Shown here: one piece after another, positions 33,896 through 44,983 of the stretch
Layout: each line of letters begins with the position of its first letter
How positions within the stretch are numbered: the first letter of the stretch is position 1
Source of the DNA: Modicisalibacter xianhensis
Lineage (GTDB): Bacteria; Pseudomonadota; Gammaproteobacteria; Pseudomonadales; Halomonadaceae
Length of the DNA: 64,000 nucleotides
Assembly: GCF_900113605.1 (NCBI RefSeq)
Contig: NZ_FOPY01000015.1
Span: forward strand, 62,001 to 126,000
Direction: 5' to 3'
Program-made: the position numbers and the translations under genes
The notes under the pieces: model-generated
Databases searched by the model: none
Seen by the model: only the letters and a program-made list of their open reading frames with translations
What the model was told of the DNA's origin: nothing

Positions 33896-34915
33896 ATGGC
33901 CCAGGAAATCACTCTCTCGCTGGCGGATGCCGAGGCATTGAGCCACCGGGTCCTCTCGAACAACGGCTTCAATCAGGCCCATGCCGAGGCGATCACCCGC
34001 AGCGTGCTGGCAGCCCAGCGTGACGAATGCCATTCCCACGGGCTTTACCGGCTGATCGGATGCGTGCAGACGGCCCGGTACCGCGGCCTCGACCCTGACG
34101 CCGAACCACAGGTCATCGACCAGGCACCAAGCGTTGTGAAAGTCGATGCCCGGCGCGGCTCATCACTGCTGGCATTCGAGCGGGGGCTGCCGCACCTGGT
34201 GGAAAAAGCCAGTCGCAGCGGCATGGCCGCCCTGGCCATCAATAACGGCTTTCATTTCTCGGCGCTCTGGCAGGAGGTCGAGGCCTTGTCGGAACAGGGC
34301 CTGGCAGGTATCGCGATGACGCCGAGCCATGCCTATGTGGCCCCGGCGGGCGGCAGGTCGCCGCTGTTCGGCACCAATCCCTTCGCCTTTTCCTGGCCAC
34401 GTCCCGGCAAGACGCCGTACACCTTCGACTTCGCCACCAGCGTAGTGGCCCGCGGCGAGATCGAGCTGCACCAACGTGCCGGAAAAGCGCTGCCGGCGGG
34501 CTGGGCCATCGACCGCGAGGGTAACCCGACGACCGACCCGCAAGCTGCGCTCGATGGCGCACTGCTACCCTTCGGCGGCTACAAGGGATCAGCGCTGTCG
34601 ACCATGATCGAGCTATTGGCGGGCCCGCTGATCGGCGACCTGCTGGGCCACGAAACTCAGGCCGCCACGCCCGACGGCAAGGGCCAGCCCCACCACGGCG
34701 AACTGATCCTCGCATTCTCGCTCGAGGCATTTCTGGGCAGTGACAAGGCCAGGCATCAGCAGCATGCCGAGACGCTGTTCGAGGCGATCCTCGATCAAGG
34801 CGCGCGTTTGCCCTCACAGCGACGTTTCGAGGCTCGGGAGCGAAGCCGGGCACATGGCGTGATCATTCCCCAAACGCTCTACGACGAGCTCACCGCCTTG
34901 GCCTCGCCGGCCTGA
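33896..34915 (+). CDS. Ldh-family oxidoreductase, probable delta1-piperideine/pyrroline-2-carboxylate reductase
   Basis: A 339-residue NAD(P)H-dependent enzyme of the malate/L-lactate dehydrogenase-2 superfamily. The conserved SHG (His48) and the motifs LFGTNPFAFSWP and LLPFGGYKGSALSTMIE are present. The RGEIELH and KALPAGWAID segments resemble DpkA-type reductases, which reduce cyclic imines of D-lysine or D-proline pathways; a ureidoglycolate or lactate dehydrogenase role is less likely. It ends 37 bases inside the 3' end of a convergent MocR gene. Confidence 0.78.
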   Translation: MAQEITLSLADAEALSHRVLSNNGFNQAHAEAITRSVLAAQRDECHSHGLYRLIGCVQTARYRGLDPDAEPQVIDQAPSVVKVDARRGSSLLAFERGLPHLVEKASRSGMAALAINNGFHFSALWQEVEALSEQGLAGIAMTPSHAYVAPAGGRSPLFGTNPFAFSWPRPGKTPYTFDFATSVVARGEIELHQRAGKALPAGWAIDREGNPTTDPQAALDGALLPFGGYKGSALSTMIELLAGPLIGDLLGHETQAATPDGKGQPHHGELILAFSLEAFLGSDKARHQQHAETLFEAILDQGARLPSQRRFEARERSRAHGVIIPQTLYDELTALASPA

Positions 34916-36402
34916 GCCGAGGCTTGCCTTGCCGCCAGCCAGGCTTGGCTCAGCCAGGTGCCGGCGCGGTCAATCTCGACCTCGTCGGCCCCGGCGTATC
35001 CCAGCACCAGGCCGGGCTGGCCGGGCCCCTGCAGGTAATAGCGCGACAGCGGAGACAGCACGATGCCCTGCGCCCGTGCCGCCTCGACCAGTTGGCTCTC
35101 CGTGGCATGCGAATCCAGCCGGGCCACCAGATGCATCCCGGCCTGGCCTTGGGACAGCACGAGCCCTTGCGCCACGGCCGGTGCCAGGGCATCGCGCAGG
35201 GCAGCCTGACGTTGACGGTAGCAGGTGCGCATGCGAGCCACATGACGCGCGAAATGGCCCTCGACAATGAACTCGGCCAGCGCCGACTGGACGACATATT
35301 GGCCTTCCCGGTGCAGGCGGGCGTTGGCCCGCCGGAAGCCGTCGACCAGGGCGTCGGGCAGCACCAGATAGCCGAGCCGCAGCCCCGGATAGAGCACCTT
35401 GCTGAACGTGCCGACGTAGATCACCGGCGTATGCACTGCCAGGCCCTGCAACGAGGCCACCGGCGCCGTGGTATAGCGAAATTCGCTGTCGTAATCGTCC
35501 TCGACAATCCACGCCCCGTGCCGCTCGGCGGCAGCCAACAATGCCAGACGCCGCGCCTGGGGCATGGTCACGCCACTGGGGTACTGGTGCGACGGGGTGA
35601 CGTAGATCAGCCGCGGCGCTGGCGACCCGGCCGGCACGGCCTCGGGTTGCAGGCCATCGTCGTCCACCGCCACGGGGACGATATTCAGGCCCGCCGCCGT
35701 AAAGCACGCCTGGGCGCCGCCATAACCGGGCTCCTCGATCCATGCCGTGTCGCCAGGGTCGGCCAGCATTCGGGCAATCAGCTCGAAGCCCTGCTGGGCA
35801 CCCTGGGTGATCAAAATCTGTTCGGGGCGGCAGTTCACCGAACGCGACAGGCGCAGGTAGTCGCAAAGCGCCTCGCGCAGCGCCGGCAGGCCACCCTGGG
35901 ATTGGTAGTCGAACCAGCGCGTCTCGGCACGGTGCTGATGACGACGCAACAGGCGCTGCCAGCGCTCGCGGGGGAACTGGTCCAACGCCGGCACGCCGGG
36001 GGCAAAGGCGCAGTGTCCCGTACTCAGCGTGGCGCAGAAATCCAGCAGTCGCTGCCCGCGTCGCGATAGCCGCATTGCCGCCGTCGGCAAGGGCGCGTCG
36101 CGCAGCGCCTTTGGCGGCGCGGGCAACTCGGCCACGAACAGCCCGGCGCCCTGGCGCGTCTCGACGAAGCCCTCCGCCACCAGGCGATCCGTGGCAGCCA
36201 GTACCGTATTGCGCCCCAGCCCCAGTGAACGGGCCAGTCGCCGTGATGAAGGTAATGCGCTTCCCGAGGCCAGCTCGCCGTCCTGGATCCAACTGCGCAG
36301 GGCTTCGTACAGACATTGCGCCCGAGGCTGTGCCGTGGATTTTGTCAGGCACGTGGCCAGCGCCTCGACGATCCAGTCACTACGTGCCCGTATTGTGCCC
36401 AC
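34879..36402 (-). CDS. MocR-family (GntR plus aminotransferase) regulator
   Basis: A 507-residue MocR/PdxR-type regulator with an N-terminal GntR winged helix (about 28-95) and a C-terminal fold-type I aminotransferase domain whose PLP Lys lies in GTFSKVLYPGLRLGY. Such proteins bind PLP and an amine or vitamer as signal. The start is a GTG at 36402 with GAGGGG upstream. It is divergent from rhodanese, GNAT and PaiB-like genes, and a repeat-containing operator covers its ribosome site. It overlaps the reductase gene tail to tail. Confidence 0.9.
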   Translation of the reverse strand: MGTIRARSDWIVEALATCLTKSTAQPRAQCLYEALRSWIQDGELASGSALPSSRRLARSLGLGRNTVLAATDRLVAEGFVETRQGAGLFVAELPAPPKALRDAPLPTAAMRLSRRGQRLLDFCATLSTGHCAFAPGVPALDQFPRERWQRLLRRHQHRAETRWFDYQSQGGLPALREALCDYLRLSRSVNCRPEQILITQGAQQGFELIARMLADPGDTAWIEEPGYGGAQACFTAAGLNIVPVAVDDDGLQPEAVPAGSPAPRLIYVTPSHQYPSGVTMPQARRLALLAAAERHGAWIVEDDYDSEFRYTTAPVASLQGLAVHTPVIYVGTFSKVLYPGLRLGYLVLPDALVDGFRRANARLHREGQYVVQSALAEFIVEGHFARHVARMRTCYRQRQAALRDALAPAVAQGLVLSQGQAGMHLVARLDSHATESQLVEAARAQGIVLSPLSRYYLQGPGQPGLVLGYAGADEVEIDRAGTWLSQAWLAARQASAQAGEAKAVSSS

Positions 36403-36446
36403 TGGTTCCCCTCAATTGACATTAACTGGCCCTTACTGGGGAACCA
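36401..36446. promoter_or_regulatory. MocR operator candidate
   Basis: TGGTTCCCC (36403-36411) and GGGGAACCA (36438-36446) form a 9-bp inverted repeat with a 26-base spacer. The element also contains ACTGG three times (36401, 36425, 36435), a direct-repeat pattern like PdxR-type operators. It overlaps the mocR ribosome site, implying autoregulation. Confidence 0.5.
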
Positions 36447-36502
36447 CTATGCCGCCAGACTGAGCCGACTGCCACTCGCTATCGATCAACTGGAGACCTG
36501 AC

Positions 36503-36958
36503 ATGCCGTCACCGACATCCGCCGTGCTTGCCTTCCCGCCGGATACGCCCGAAGCGACCGCTGCCGCCATGGCCGACAAGCTGAGTCATCACACCGATGC
36601 CTGGGATCTGGCCGAGGATCTGGCTAATGGCATCCAGGATATCGTGGTCATCGATACCCGCAGTTCGGCGAAGTATCTGGCAGGCCACATTCCCGGCGCC
36701 ATCAGCCTGCCGCATCGAGACATGACACCGGATCGCCTGGGCGTGCTGGCGATGGATCGTGTCTACATCACTTACTGCGACGGCATCGGCTGCAATGCCT
36801 CGACCAAGGGCGCCTGGAAGCTTGCTCGTCACGGGCTGCGGGTCAAGGAGCTGCTCGGCGGGCTCGATTTCTGGCAACGCGATGGCCACCCCATCGCCAG
36901 CGGCGAAGCGCCCGGATGTCTGGTCGGCTACATGCCGAACGATTGCGGCTGTGATTGA
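36503..36958 (+). CDS. Rhodanese-like domain protein
   Basis: A 151-residue single-domain rhodanese-type protein (about residues 35-140: VVIDTRSSAKYLAGHIPGAISLPH, then YITYCDGIGCNAST). The active-site Cys is in YCDGIGC, a loop unlike the classic CRxGxR of thiosulfate sulfurtransferases, so its sulfur substrate is uncertain. Ribosome site GGAG precedes the ATG. First gene of a three-gene set divergent from mocR. Confidence 0.85.
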   Translation: MPSPTSAVLAFPPDTPEATAAAMADKLSHHTDAWDLAEDLANGIQDIVVIDTRSSAKYLAGHIPGAISLPHRDMTPDRLGVLAMDRVYITYCDGIGCNASTKGAWKLARHGLRVKELLGGLDFWQRDGHPIASGEAPGCLVGYMPNDCGCD

Positions 36959-36967
36959 GGCTTGCCC

Positions 36968-37729
36968 ATGACCACGACGACCAACCGATTCGGTCAGCCA
37001 GTCGGCCATCCGGTGCCCGACTGGCAACCGCCAATACTACCGGGCGATCTCATGCTGCAGGGTCGCTACTGCCGCCTCGAACCGCTATCTGCCGAGCAGC
37101 ACGGCAACACACTGTGGGAGGCCTGGCGGCAGCCCGATCCGGCGATCCCCGACTATATACACGGCGAAGCGCGCTGGACCTACCTGGGCGGCAGGCCTTT
37201 TGCCGACACAGCAGGCTGTCACACCTGGTTACGACAGTGCGGTGCGGGACACGACCCACGTTTCATGGCGGTGATCGAGGCCGCGAGCGGCAGTGCCCTG
37301 GGAGTGGCGGCCTGGCTCAATATCCAACCGGCGCACGGTAGTGTTGAGTTGGGTCATCTCAATTTCTCGCCCCGCCTGGCTCGAACCCCCGCGGCTACCG
37401 AAGCGCTGGTGCTGATGATGCGTCATGCCTTCGACCTGGGCTTTCGGCGCCTGGAGTGGAAATGCGATGCCCTGAACGCCCCGTCACGTCGGGCGGCGCA
37501 ACGTCTCGGCCTGCGCTTCGAGGGCATCTTCCACCAACACCGTGTCGTCAACGGCAGAAACCGCGACAGCGCCTGGTACTCCCTGCTCGATCGCGAGTGG
37601 CGTCAGCTCATGCCGGTCTTCGAACGCTGGCTGTCGCCAGACAACTTCGATGCCCACGGCCGGCAGCACCGGGCGCTGTCGGTGCTGACCGCGGCGGCAG
37701 AGCTGCCGCCGCGCGCCGCCGCAACCTGA
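36968..37729 (+). CDS. GNAT-family N-acetyltransferase
   Basis: A 253-residue RimJ/RimL-like acetyltransferase with the acetyl-CoA motif around ELGHLNFSPRLARTPAATEALVLMMRHAF and the RRLEWKCDALNAPSRRAAQRLGLRFEG stretch near residue 160-190. Starts at the ATG 36968, 9 bases after the rhodanese stop. The substrate is unknown; with PaiB-like and MocR neighbours a polyamine or amine is a fair guess. Confidence 0.87.
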   Translation: MTTTTNRFGQPVGHPVPDWQPPILPGDLMLQGRYCRLEPLSAEQHGNTLWEAWRQPDPAIPDYIHGEARWTYLGGRPFADTAGCHTWLRQCGAGHDPRFMAVIEAASGSALGVAAWLNIQPAHGSVELGHLNFSPRLARTPAATEALVLMMRHAFDLGFRRLEWKCDALNAPSRRAAQRLGLRFEGIFHQHRVVNGRNRDSAWYSLLDREWRQLMPVFERWLSPDNFDAHGRQHRALSVLTAAAELPPRAAAT

Positions 37730-37752
37730 CTCACCGACCCTCGAGGCCCCCC

Positions 37753-38391
37753 ATGTACCTGCCCCGCCACTTTGCCATGACCGAGACCAGTGCCCTGCGG
37801 GACATCATCGACCGGTATCCCTTTGCCACGCTGGCCCTCGCCTCGGATCGTGGCGTCATGGCAGATCACCTACCGTTGATCTTCGATGCCACCGCAAGTG
37901 AACACGGCGTGTTGCGCGGTCATGTCGCCCGTGCCAACCCCCTCTGGCACCAAGGCGACATTGAGGCACTGGCGATCTTTCACGGCCCGCAGGCCTATAT
38001 CACGCCCAACTGGTACCCGGACAAGCGCGAGCACGGTCGGGTGGTGCCGACCTGGAATTACCACATCGTTCACGCACACGGTCGACTTCGCTTCATCCAC
38101 GACCCCGCCTGGCTCCTGAATGTCGTGAGCGATCTGAGCGAGCGCTTCGAGCGCTTCGAGCGCTCGCGGGCCACGCCCTGGTCGGTAGCAGATGCTCCGG
38201 CCGACTACATCGAGAACATGTGCCGGGCGATTGTCGGGGTCGAGCTGACCATCAAGCGACTGACCGGCAAGCACAAGGCCAGCCAGCACAAGCCCGATGC
38301 CGAGCGCGAGGCGATCTACCGGGGGCTTCAAGCGGAGGACGGTATTGCGGCAGAAGCAGCGGCGAGCCTGAGCGGCAGATCGTCACGCTAG
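37753..38391 (+). CDS. PaiB-like FMN-binding regulator/oxidoreductase
   Basis: A 212-residue split-barrel flavoprotein of the PaiB family (MYLPRHFAM start, [35 protein letters not shown]). Bacillus PaiB represses sporulation and degradative enzyme genes, and members bind FMN or haem. The start at 37753 has GAGG upstream. It follows the GNAT gene by 23 bases, the same pairing as PaiA (an acetyltransferase) and PaiB in Bacillus. Confidence 0.88.
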   Translation: MYLPRHFAMTETSALRDIIDRYPFATLALASDRGVMADHLPLIFDATASEHGVLRGHVARANPLWHQGDIEALAIFHGPQAYITPNWYPDKREHGRVVPTWNYHIVHAHGRLRFIHDPAWLLNVVSDLSERFERFERSRATPWSVADAPADYIENMCRAIVGVELTIKRLTGKHKASQHKPDAEREAIYRGLQAEDGIAAEAAASLSGRSSR

Positions 38392-38510
38392 CGCCACCGG
38401 GCATCGCCCGGGCGGTTACGGTATCATGCCCCGCTTCTCGCCCCGTGGCGCCATGGCGTCGTGGGGCGATGCGTTGTTTCCTCCGCCATACAAGCCATTC
38501 AGGAATACCG

Positions 38511-39875
38511 ATGAATGCAATCGTTCTGGCCATCCTGGTGATGGTCGCCTTGAGTCTTGCCCGCGTTTCCGTGGTCTTCGCCCTGATCGTTGCCGCCCTG
38601 GTCGGCGGCCTGGTCAGCGGCATGAGCGTTTCCGACGTGCTCGTCGCCTTCAACGACGGTCTCGGCAACGGTGCCACCATCGCCCTGGCCTATGCCACGC
38701 TGGGCGCCTTTGCCGTGGCCCTGTCACGCTCGGGCATTACCGAACTGCTCTCCGCCAAGGCCATCGACCGGCTGCAGCTGGACCGCGGCACCCCGCACCG
38801 CACCCGAATCTACTTCGCCCTGCTGGGCATTCTGCTGATCGCCGCGATCTTCTCGCAGAACCTGATTCCCGTGCACATTGCCTTCATCCCCATTCTGGTG
38901 CCGCCGCTGCTCAAGCTGATGAACCACCTGCACATGGATCGTCGCGCCGCGGCCTGTGCCATCACCTTCGGCATCACCGCGCCCTACATGCTGTTGCCAG
39001 TCGGGTTCGGGGCCATCTTTCTCAACGACATCCTGCTGAGCAACGTCAATGACGCCGGCGCCGCCATGGGGTTGAACGTGACGCCCGACATCGTGCCGCT
39101 GGCCATGCTGCTGCCCATTGGCGGCATGGCACTGGGTCTGGTCGTGGCGCTGACCCTGAGCTACCGGCGTCGGCGCGACTACGAGGACCGCGACCTGTCG
39201 CACAGCGACCAGCGTCATGCCCAGGTCGCCGCCAAGGTCGAGACCGCCAAGCGCCTCGCCCCGTGGCAGAAGGCCGTGCTGGTGATCGCCATTGTCGGCG
39301 CCCTGGTTACCCAGCTGGTCTTCGACTCCATGGTGCTGGGCGGCATCCTCGGCTTCGCCATCCTTTCGGTCAGCGGGGTGTTTCGCTGGCGTGAGCAGGA
39401 CGACATTTTCACCGAGGGCATGCGCATGCTGGCCCTGGTGGGATTCATCATGATCACCGCGTCCGGCTTCGCCGGCGTGATGCAGGCCACCGGCGAGGTC
39501 GAGACACTCGTGCAGAGTTCGGTGGAGGTGATCGGTGACAACCGAGGTCTGGCCGCCCTGATCATGCTGCTGGTGGGCCTGTTCATTACCATGGGCATCG
39601 GCTCGTCGTTCTCGACCATTCCCATCATTGCCTCGCTGTATGTGCCATTGGCGCTCAGCTTCGGCTTCTCGCCGATGGCCACGGTCGCGCTGGTCGGTAC
39701 AGCAGCAGCACTCGGCGATGCGGGCTCCCCCGCCTCGGACTCGACGCTGGGCCCCACAGCCGGACTCAACGCCGATGGCCAGCACGATCACATCTGGGAA
39801 ACCTGTGTGCCGACCTTCCTGCACTACAACCTGCCATTGATCGCCTTCGGCTGGGTTGCAGCGATGATCCTCTAG
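38511..39875 (+). CDS. NhaC-family Na+/H+ antiporter-like transporter
   Basis: A 454-residue membrane protein with about 11 helices. The sequence [36 protein letters not shown] near the C-terminus is the family signature. Members exchange Na+ for H+ or move amino acids; for a halophile sodium extrusion is likely. Start at 38511 (MNAIVL) with AGGA upstream. Transcribed alone, with a terminator after it. Confidence 0.85.
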   Translation: MNAIVLAILVMVALSLARVSVVFALIVAALVGGLVSGMSVSDVLVAFNDGLGNGATIALAYATLGAFAVALSRSGITELLSAKAIDRLQLDRGTPHRTRIYFALLGILLIAAIFSQNLIPVHIAFIPILVPPLLKLMNHLHMDRRAAACAITFGITAPYMLLPVGFGAIFLNDILLSNVNDAGAAMGLNVTPDIVPLAMLLPIGGMALGLVVALTLSYRRRRDYEDRDLSHSDQRHAQVAAKVETAKRLAPWQKAVLVIAIVGALVTQLVFDSMVLGGILGFAILSVSGVFRWREQDDIFTEGMRMLALVGFIMITASGFAGVMQATGEVETLVQSSVEVIGDNRGLAALIMLLVGLFITMGIGSSFSTIPIIASLYVPLALSFGFSPMATVALVGTAAALGDAGSPASDSTLGPTAGLNADGQHDHIWETCVPTFLHYNLPLIAFGWVAAMIL

Positions 39876-39891
39876 CCGCGCTCACGACATG

Positions 39892-39914
39892 CCCGGCCCT
39901 GGAAGGCCGGGTTT
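39892..39914 (+). terminator. Terminator after the NhaC-like gene
   Basis: CCCGGCC (39892-39898) pairs with GGCCGGG (39905-39911), then TTTG. Confidence 0.65.
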
Positions 39915-39974
39915 GCCTCACAGTGCAACGGCACTACAGTGAAAGGGACGCATTCATTCAGGGAGGAAACGTCC

Positions 39975-40292
39975 ATGCAACGTCATTGGCTTACGCTCAT
40001 GGCAGGATCGGCGCTGGTCATGTCGATGGCTGCCACGACCCATGCCCAGGAAAGCGATGAAAGCGACTTCGCCTTCTGGGACACCGATGCTTCGGGTGAC
40101 ATCAGTCGAGAAGAATGGGATGGTGGCATTGCCAACATCCGTACCGGAATGCAGGCCGAGGATGGCGGCAACGAGGACGACCGGGCGCTCTACAACACCT
40201 ACCGGGACTACAACGAGGTCGACCTGAACGACGACGAGCGCATCGACTCAGACGAGTTCGAGCGCTTCCAGGACAGCCTGGAGAACCAGTGA
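39975..40292 (+). CDS. Exported EF-hand protein, 105 residues
   Basis: A small periplasmic protein with a signal peptide (1-25, ending THAQ) and two EF-hand loops: DTDASGDISREEW is canonical, and DLNDDERIDSDEF fits with one changed position. Probably binds calcium; the very acidic composition fits a halophile. Start at 39975 with GGGAGGAAAC. An imperfect GC-rich hairpin (40300-40324) follows, shared with the convergent permease gene. Confidence 0.82.
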   Translation: MQRHWLTLMAGSALVMSMAATTHAQESDESDFAFWDTDASGDISREEWDGGIANIRTGMQAEDGGNEDDRALYNTYRDYNEVDLNDDERIDSDEFERFQDSLENQ

Positions 40293-40346
40293 TGGCTTTG
40301 CCGGGACGGCTCGCCCGCCCCGGCATTCCCGCCGTCTGCCTCGCTG

Positions 40347-41702
40347 TTACTCGCTCAGCTTGATCTCGATCTGGCGACGCTCTTCCTCTTCGTCGGCCAG
40401 CGACTTTCTGGGCAGGATCAGGTTGAGACCGAACGCCACCGCTGCCGCCACCACGATGGGCGACCCGCCAAGCACCAGTTGCAGTGTCTCGGGAAACCGG
40501 GCAATGGCTTCGGGCATGGCGTAGATGCCCATGCTCAATGCCAGCGACAGACTGGCGATGGTCAGGTTACGCGCGGACAACTCATCCTTGATGATCAACT
40601 GGATGCCGGTCATGGTGATCATGCCGAACACCAGCACCGTCGCCCCGCCCAGCACCGGAAAGGGAATGGTGGTCATTAGGGCGCCGAACTTGGGAATGAA
40701 TCCCGCCACCAGCATGAACACCGCCGCCAGGGCCAGCACGACGCGGCTGATCACCTTGGTCATGGCGACGATCCCCACGTTCTGACTGTACGACGAGGTC
40801 GGCAGGGCACCGAAGAACGAGCCAATGATGGTGCTGAAGCCATTACCCAGCAGCCCGCCTGACAACTCCCGGGTATCCAATTCACGGTTCATGCCGCCGA
40901 CCGTGGTCGCCGACAGGTCGCCAATGGTCTGTACGGAGTTGACCACGCAGATGATCACCATCGAGACGATGGCTGCCGTGTGGAACTCGAGCCCGAAGGC
41001 CAGCGGACGCGGCGCGGTGAACCAGGGCGCCTCGTCGATGGGACTCAGGTCGACCAGGCCGGCGTTCATCGACACCAGGTATCCCGCACCGATGCCGCAG
41101 ATGATCGAGGCCAGCTTGAGAAACCCGCTGCAGAACTGCGAGACGAACAGCACCACCAGCAGCGTACCCAGGGCGATGCCCCAGTTGAGCGGCGCGCCGA
41201 ACGACGGGCTGCCGATACCCCCCGCCATGTAACCGATGGCAATGTCATAGAGCGACAGGCCGATGACCAGTACCACGCTGCCGGCGACCACCGGGGGGAA
41301 CAGGTTGCGGATGCGCTTGGTGAACAGACCGACCAGCATCATGGCGACACCGCCCGCGACCTGGGCACCCAATATGCCACTGAGCCCGTACTGGCTACCG
41401 ATCGCGGTCAGGGTCGGTACATAGGCGAATCCCACACCAAAGATCGCCGGCAGACGCGCACCCAACCTGCCGATGGCATAGAGCTGGATGAGCGTCGAGA
41501 TCCCGGAAAAGATCAACGAGATCTGGATCAGGGCCATCTTGTCCTCGAGCGGCGCGTCGACGGCGCCAACGACAATGATGGGCACGGTCACCGTACCCAT
41601 GATCATGGCCAGGATATGCTGGAGCGAGAGCGGCAGTGCCTTGGTCAGGGGCGGCTTGCCGTAGAAGTCGAAAACCGACGTGCAGGACTTGGTTGTGGAC
41701 AT
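40347..41702 (-). CDS. NCS2-family purine permease (urate/xanthine type)
   Basis: A 451-residue nucleobase:cation symporter with about 14 helices. The NCS2 signature with QNVG (SSYSQNVGIVAMTKVISR) follows the conserved Gly/Thr region GDLSATTVGGMN. The PbuX/UacT-type layout and its position opposite gcl suggest uptake of urate or xanthine, whose breakdown gives glyoxylate. An operator-like TTTGTATACC lies 80 bases ahead of the start. Confidence 0.85.
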   Translation of the reverse strand: MSTTKSCTSVFDFYGKPPLTKALPLSLQHILAMIMGTVTVPIIVVGAVDAPLEDKMALIQISLIFSGISTLIQLYAIGRLGARLPAIFGVGFAYVPTLTAIGSQYGLSGILGAQVAGGVAMMLVGLFTKRIRNLFPPVVAGSVVLVIGLSLYDIAIGYMAGGIGSPSFGAPLNWGIALGTLLVVLFVSQFCSGFLKLASIICGIGAGYLVSMNAGLVDLSPIDEAPWFTAPRPLAFGLEFHTAAIVSMVIICVVNSVQTIGDLSATTVGGMNRELDTRELSGGLLGNGFSTIIGSFFGALPTSSYSQNVGIVAMTKVISRVVLALAAVFMLVAGFIPKFGALMTTIPFPVLGGATVLVFGMITMTGIQLIIKDELSARNLTIASLSLALSMGIYAMPEAIARFPETLQLVLGGSPIVVAAAVAFGLNLILPRKSLADEEEERRQIEIKLSE

Positions 41703-42228
41703 GGTATTGGGTCCGGCTTGTTAATTGTGTACTCGGATCAACTCAAAGCGTATTCACAATAAACGACCATATCCACAAATCTTTGTATACCAAATGGTCA
41801 AAAAGAAAAAACCAGCCAACCGGTCACGCGCAGCTATCGCTCATCGAACGCGCCCCGGTCGGCCGGGCATGATTACGCCGACGCCTTGTTTCAAGCGGCT
41901 TCCAGAATGATTCACGACATTACTCCCCTTGCCTTTTACCAAGCGGATATTGCGTCTGCGGGATGCCACTGAAGGCGCACGTACTTAGACCAAAGAATGA
42001 CCACTGGCGACAAGCAACCGACCACTGTCGCCACTTCCACATTAAAATAATAATTTCCATTTTATGAAAAATGACTAACAGGCTAGCGATAACTCGGCAA
42101 ACGACAGGTCATCGTAGATAAATTTTAAAAAATCCTTTTTAAACATAAGGATAAATTCAAGCTTCCAAAGCATTTCAGCCTATGCCATGCTGGCCATGAA
42201 AATTATTTGGAAATATTTTCCATAAATA
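41703..42228. other. Intergenic region between the purine permease and gcl
   Basis: About 530 bases without a credible gene, AT-rich from 42030 onward. It carries the permease promoter on the minus strand with the 41782-41794 operator, and leads into the gcl promoter. Nothing else recognised. Confidence 0.5.
41782..41794 (-). promoter_or_regulatory. Operator-like TTTGTATACCAAA upstream of the purine permease
   Basis: A near-perfect palindrome (TTTGTATACCAAA) about 80 bases before the permease start. Almost the same sequence lies on the gcl promoter, suggesting one regulator, probably of GntR/FCD type, for both units. Confidence 0.55.
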
Positions 42229-42267
42229 TTGACAGGCAAGAAGAGGCCGCCTAGCTTTTGTATACAA
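42229..42267 (+). promoter_or_regulatory. gcl promoter with TTGTATACAA operator
   Basis: TTGACA (42229-42234) and TAGCTT (42252-42257) are spaced 17 bases. The perfect palindrome TTGTATACAA (42258-42267) covers the expected start site, the position of a repressor site. It matches the element near the purine permease. Confidence 0.65.
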
Positions 42268-42295
42268 CAACAAACGTATCCAGGAGGATTCGGTC

Positions 42296-44074
<1,779 letters not shown>

Positions 44075-44107
44075 CAACGACACAGCGCAATAATTAAGGA
44101 GACCGAC

Positions 44108-44884
44108 ATGCCCAAGTTTGCCGCCAACCTCAGCATGCTGTTCACCGAGGAGGATTTTCTCGACCGGTTCCAGGCCGCCGCGGAGGCCGGCTATCGCGGC
44201 GTGGAGTACCTGTTTCCCTACGACTATCGCCCGGAGCAGCTCAAGGAGCGCCTGGAGGCCAATGACCTGACCCAGGTGCTGCACAACCTGCCGGCAGGCG
44301 ACTGGGGCGCCGGCGAGCGCGGCATCGCCTGTCACCCCGACCGGATCGTGGAGTTCCGCGAGGGCGTCGACCGGGCCATCGAATACGCCACGGCGCTGGG
44401 CTGTCGACAGGTCAACTGCCTGGCCGGCATCAAGCCCGACGGGGTGAGCGATGCCGATGCCCGCCAGACGCTGATCGACAACCTGCGCTTCGCCGCGCAC
44501 AAGCTCGAGGCGGCAGGCATTCTGCTGCTCGCCGAGCCGATCAACACCCGCGATATTCCGGGTTTCTTCCTCAACCGCACCGAGCAGGCGCTGGCCCTGT
44601 TCGACGAGGTCGGCTCGGACAACCTCAAGCTGCAGTACGACATCTACCACATGCAGGTCATGGAGGGGAATCTGGCCGCCACGCTCGAAAAGTACCTGCC
44701 GCGTATCGCGCATATCCAGTTGGCCGACAACCCGGGGCGCAACGAGCCAGGCACCGGCGAGATCAATTACCCTTTCCTGTTCCGGCATCTGGAGCGGCTG
44801 GGCTACGACGGCTGGATCGGCTGCGAGTACAAGCCAGCGACCACGACACGGGAAGGACTGGGCTGGATGGAAGGCATTCACTGA
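44108..44884 (+). CDS. hyi: Hydroxypyruvate isomerase
   Basis: A 258-residue TIM-barrel isomerase interconverting hydroxypyruvate and tartronate semialdehyde. Family motifs include MPKFAANLSMLF at the start, LLAEPINTRDIPGFFL (metal ligand Glu) and YDIYHMQVMEG, ending GWIGCEYKP. Ribosome site AAGGAGACC; 33 bases after gcl and 99 bases before glxR, so it is in the same operon. Confidence 0.95.
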   Translation: MPKFAANLSMLFTEEDFLDRFQAAAEAGYRGVEYLFPYDYRPEQLKERLEANDLTQVLHNLPAGDWGAGERGIACHPDRIVEFREGVDRAIEYATALGCRQVNCLAGIKPDGVSDADARQTLIDNLRFAAHKLEAAGILLLAEPINTRDIPGFFLNRTEQALALFDEVGSDNLKLQYDIYHMQVMEGNLAATLEKYLPRIAHIQLADNPGRNEPGTGEINYPFLFRHLERLGYDGWIGCEYKPATTTREGLGWMEGIH

Positions 44885-44983
44885 GCGAGACCAGAATTGT
44901 GCTCACCCTTCGCTCAGGGGCGCCGGGCTACCCCGACGCCAAGAGCAAGGGTGGCCAAGCGACTGTTTGAAAGGAGAACAATC

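Noticed and set aside
34970-36352. 460-codon frame inside mocR on the same strand
   Set aside because: Second frame of a clearly assigned regulator, rich in Gly, Ala and Arg without domains.
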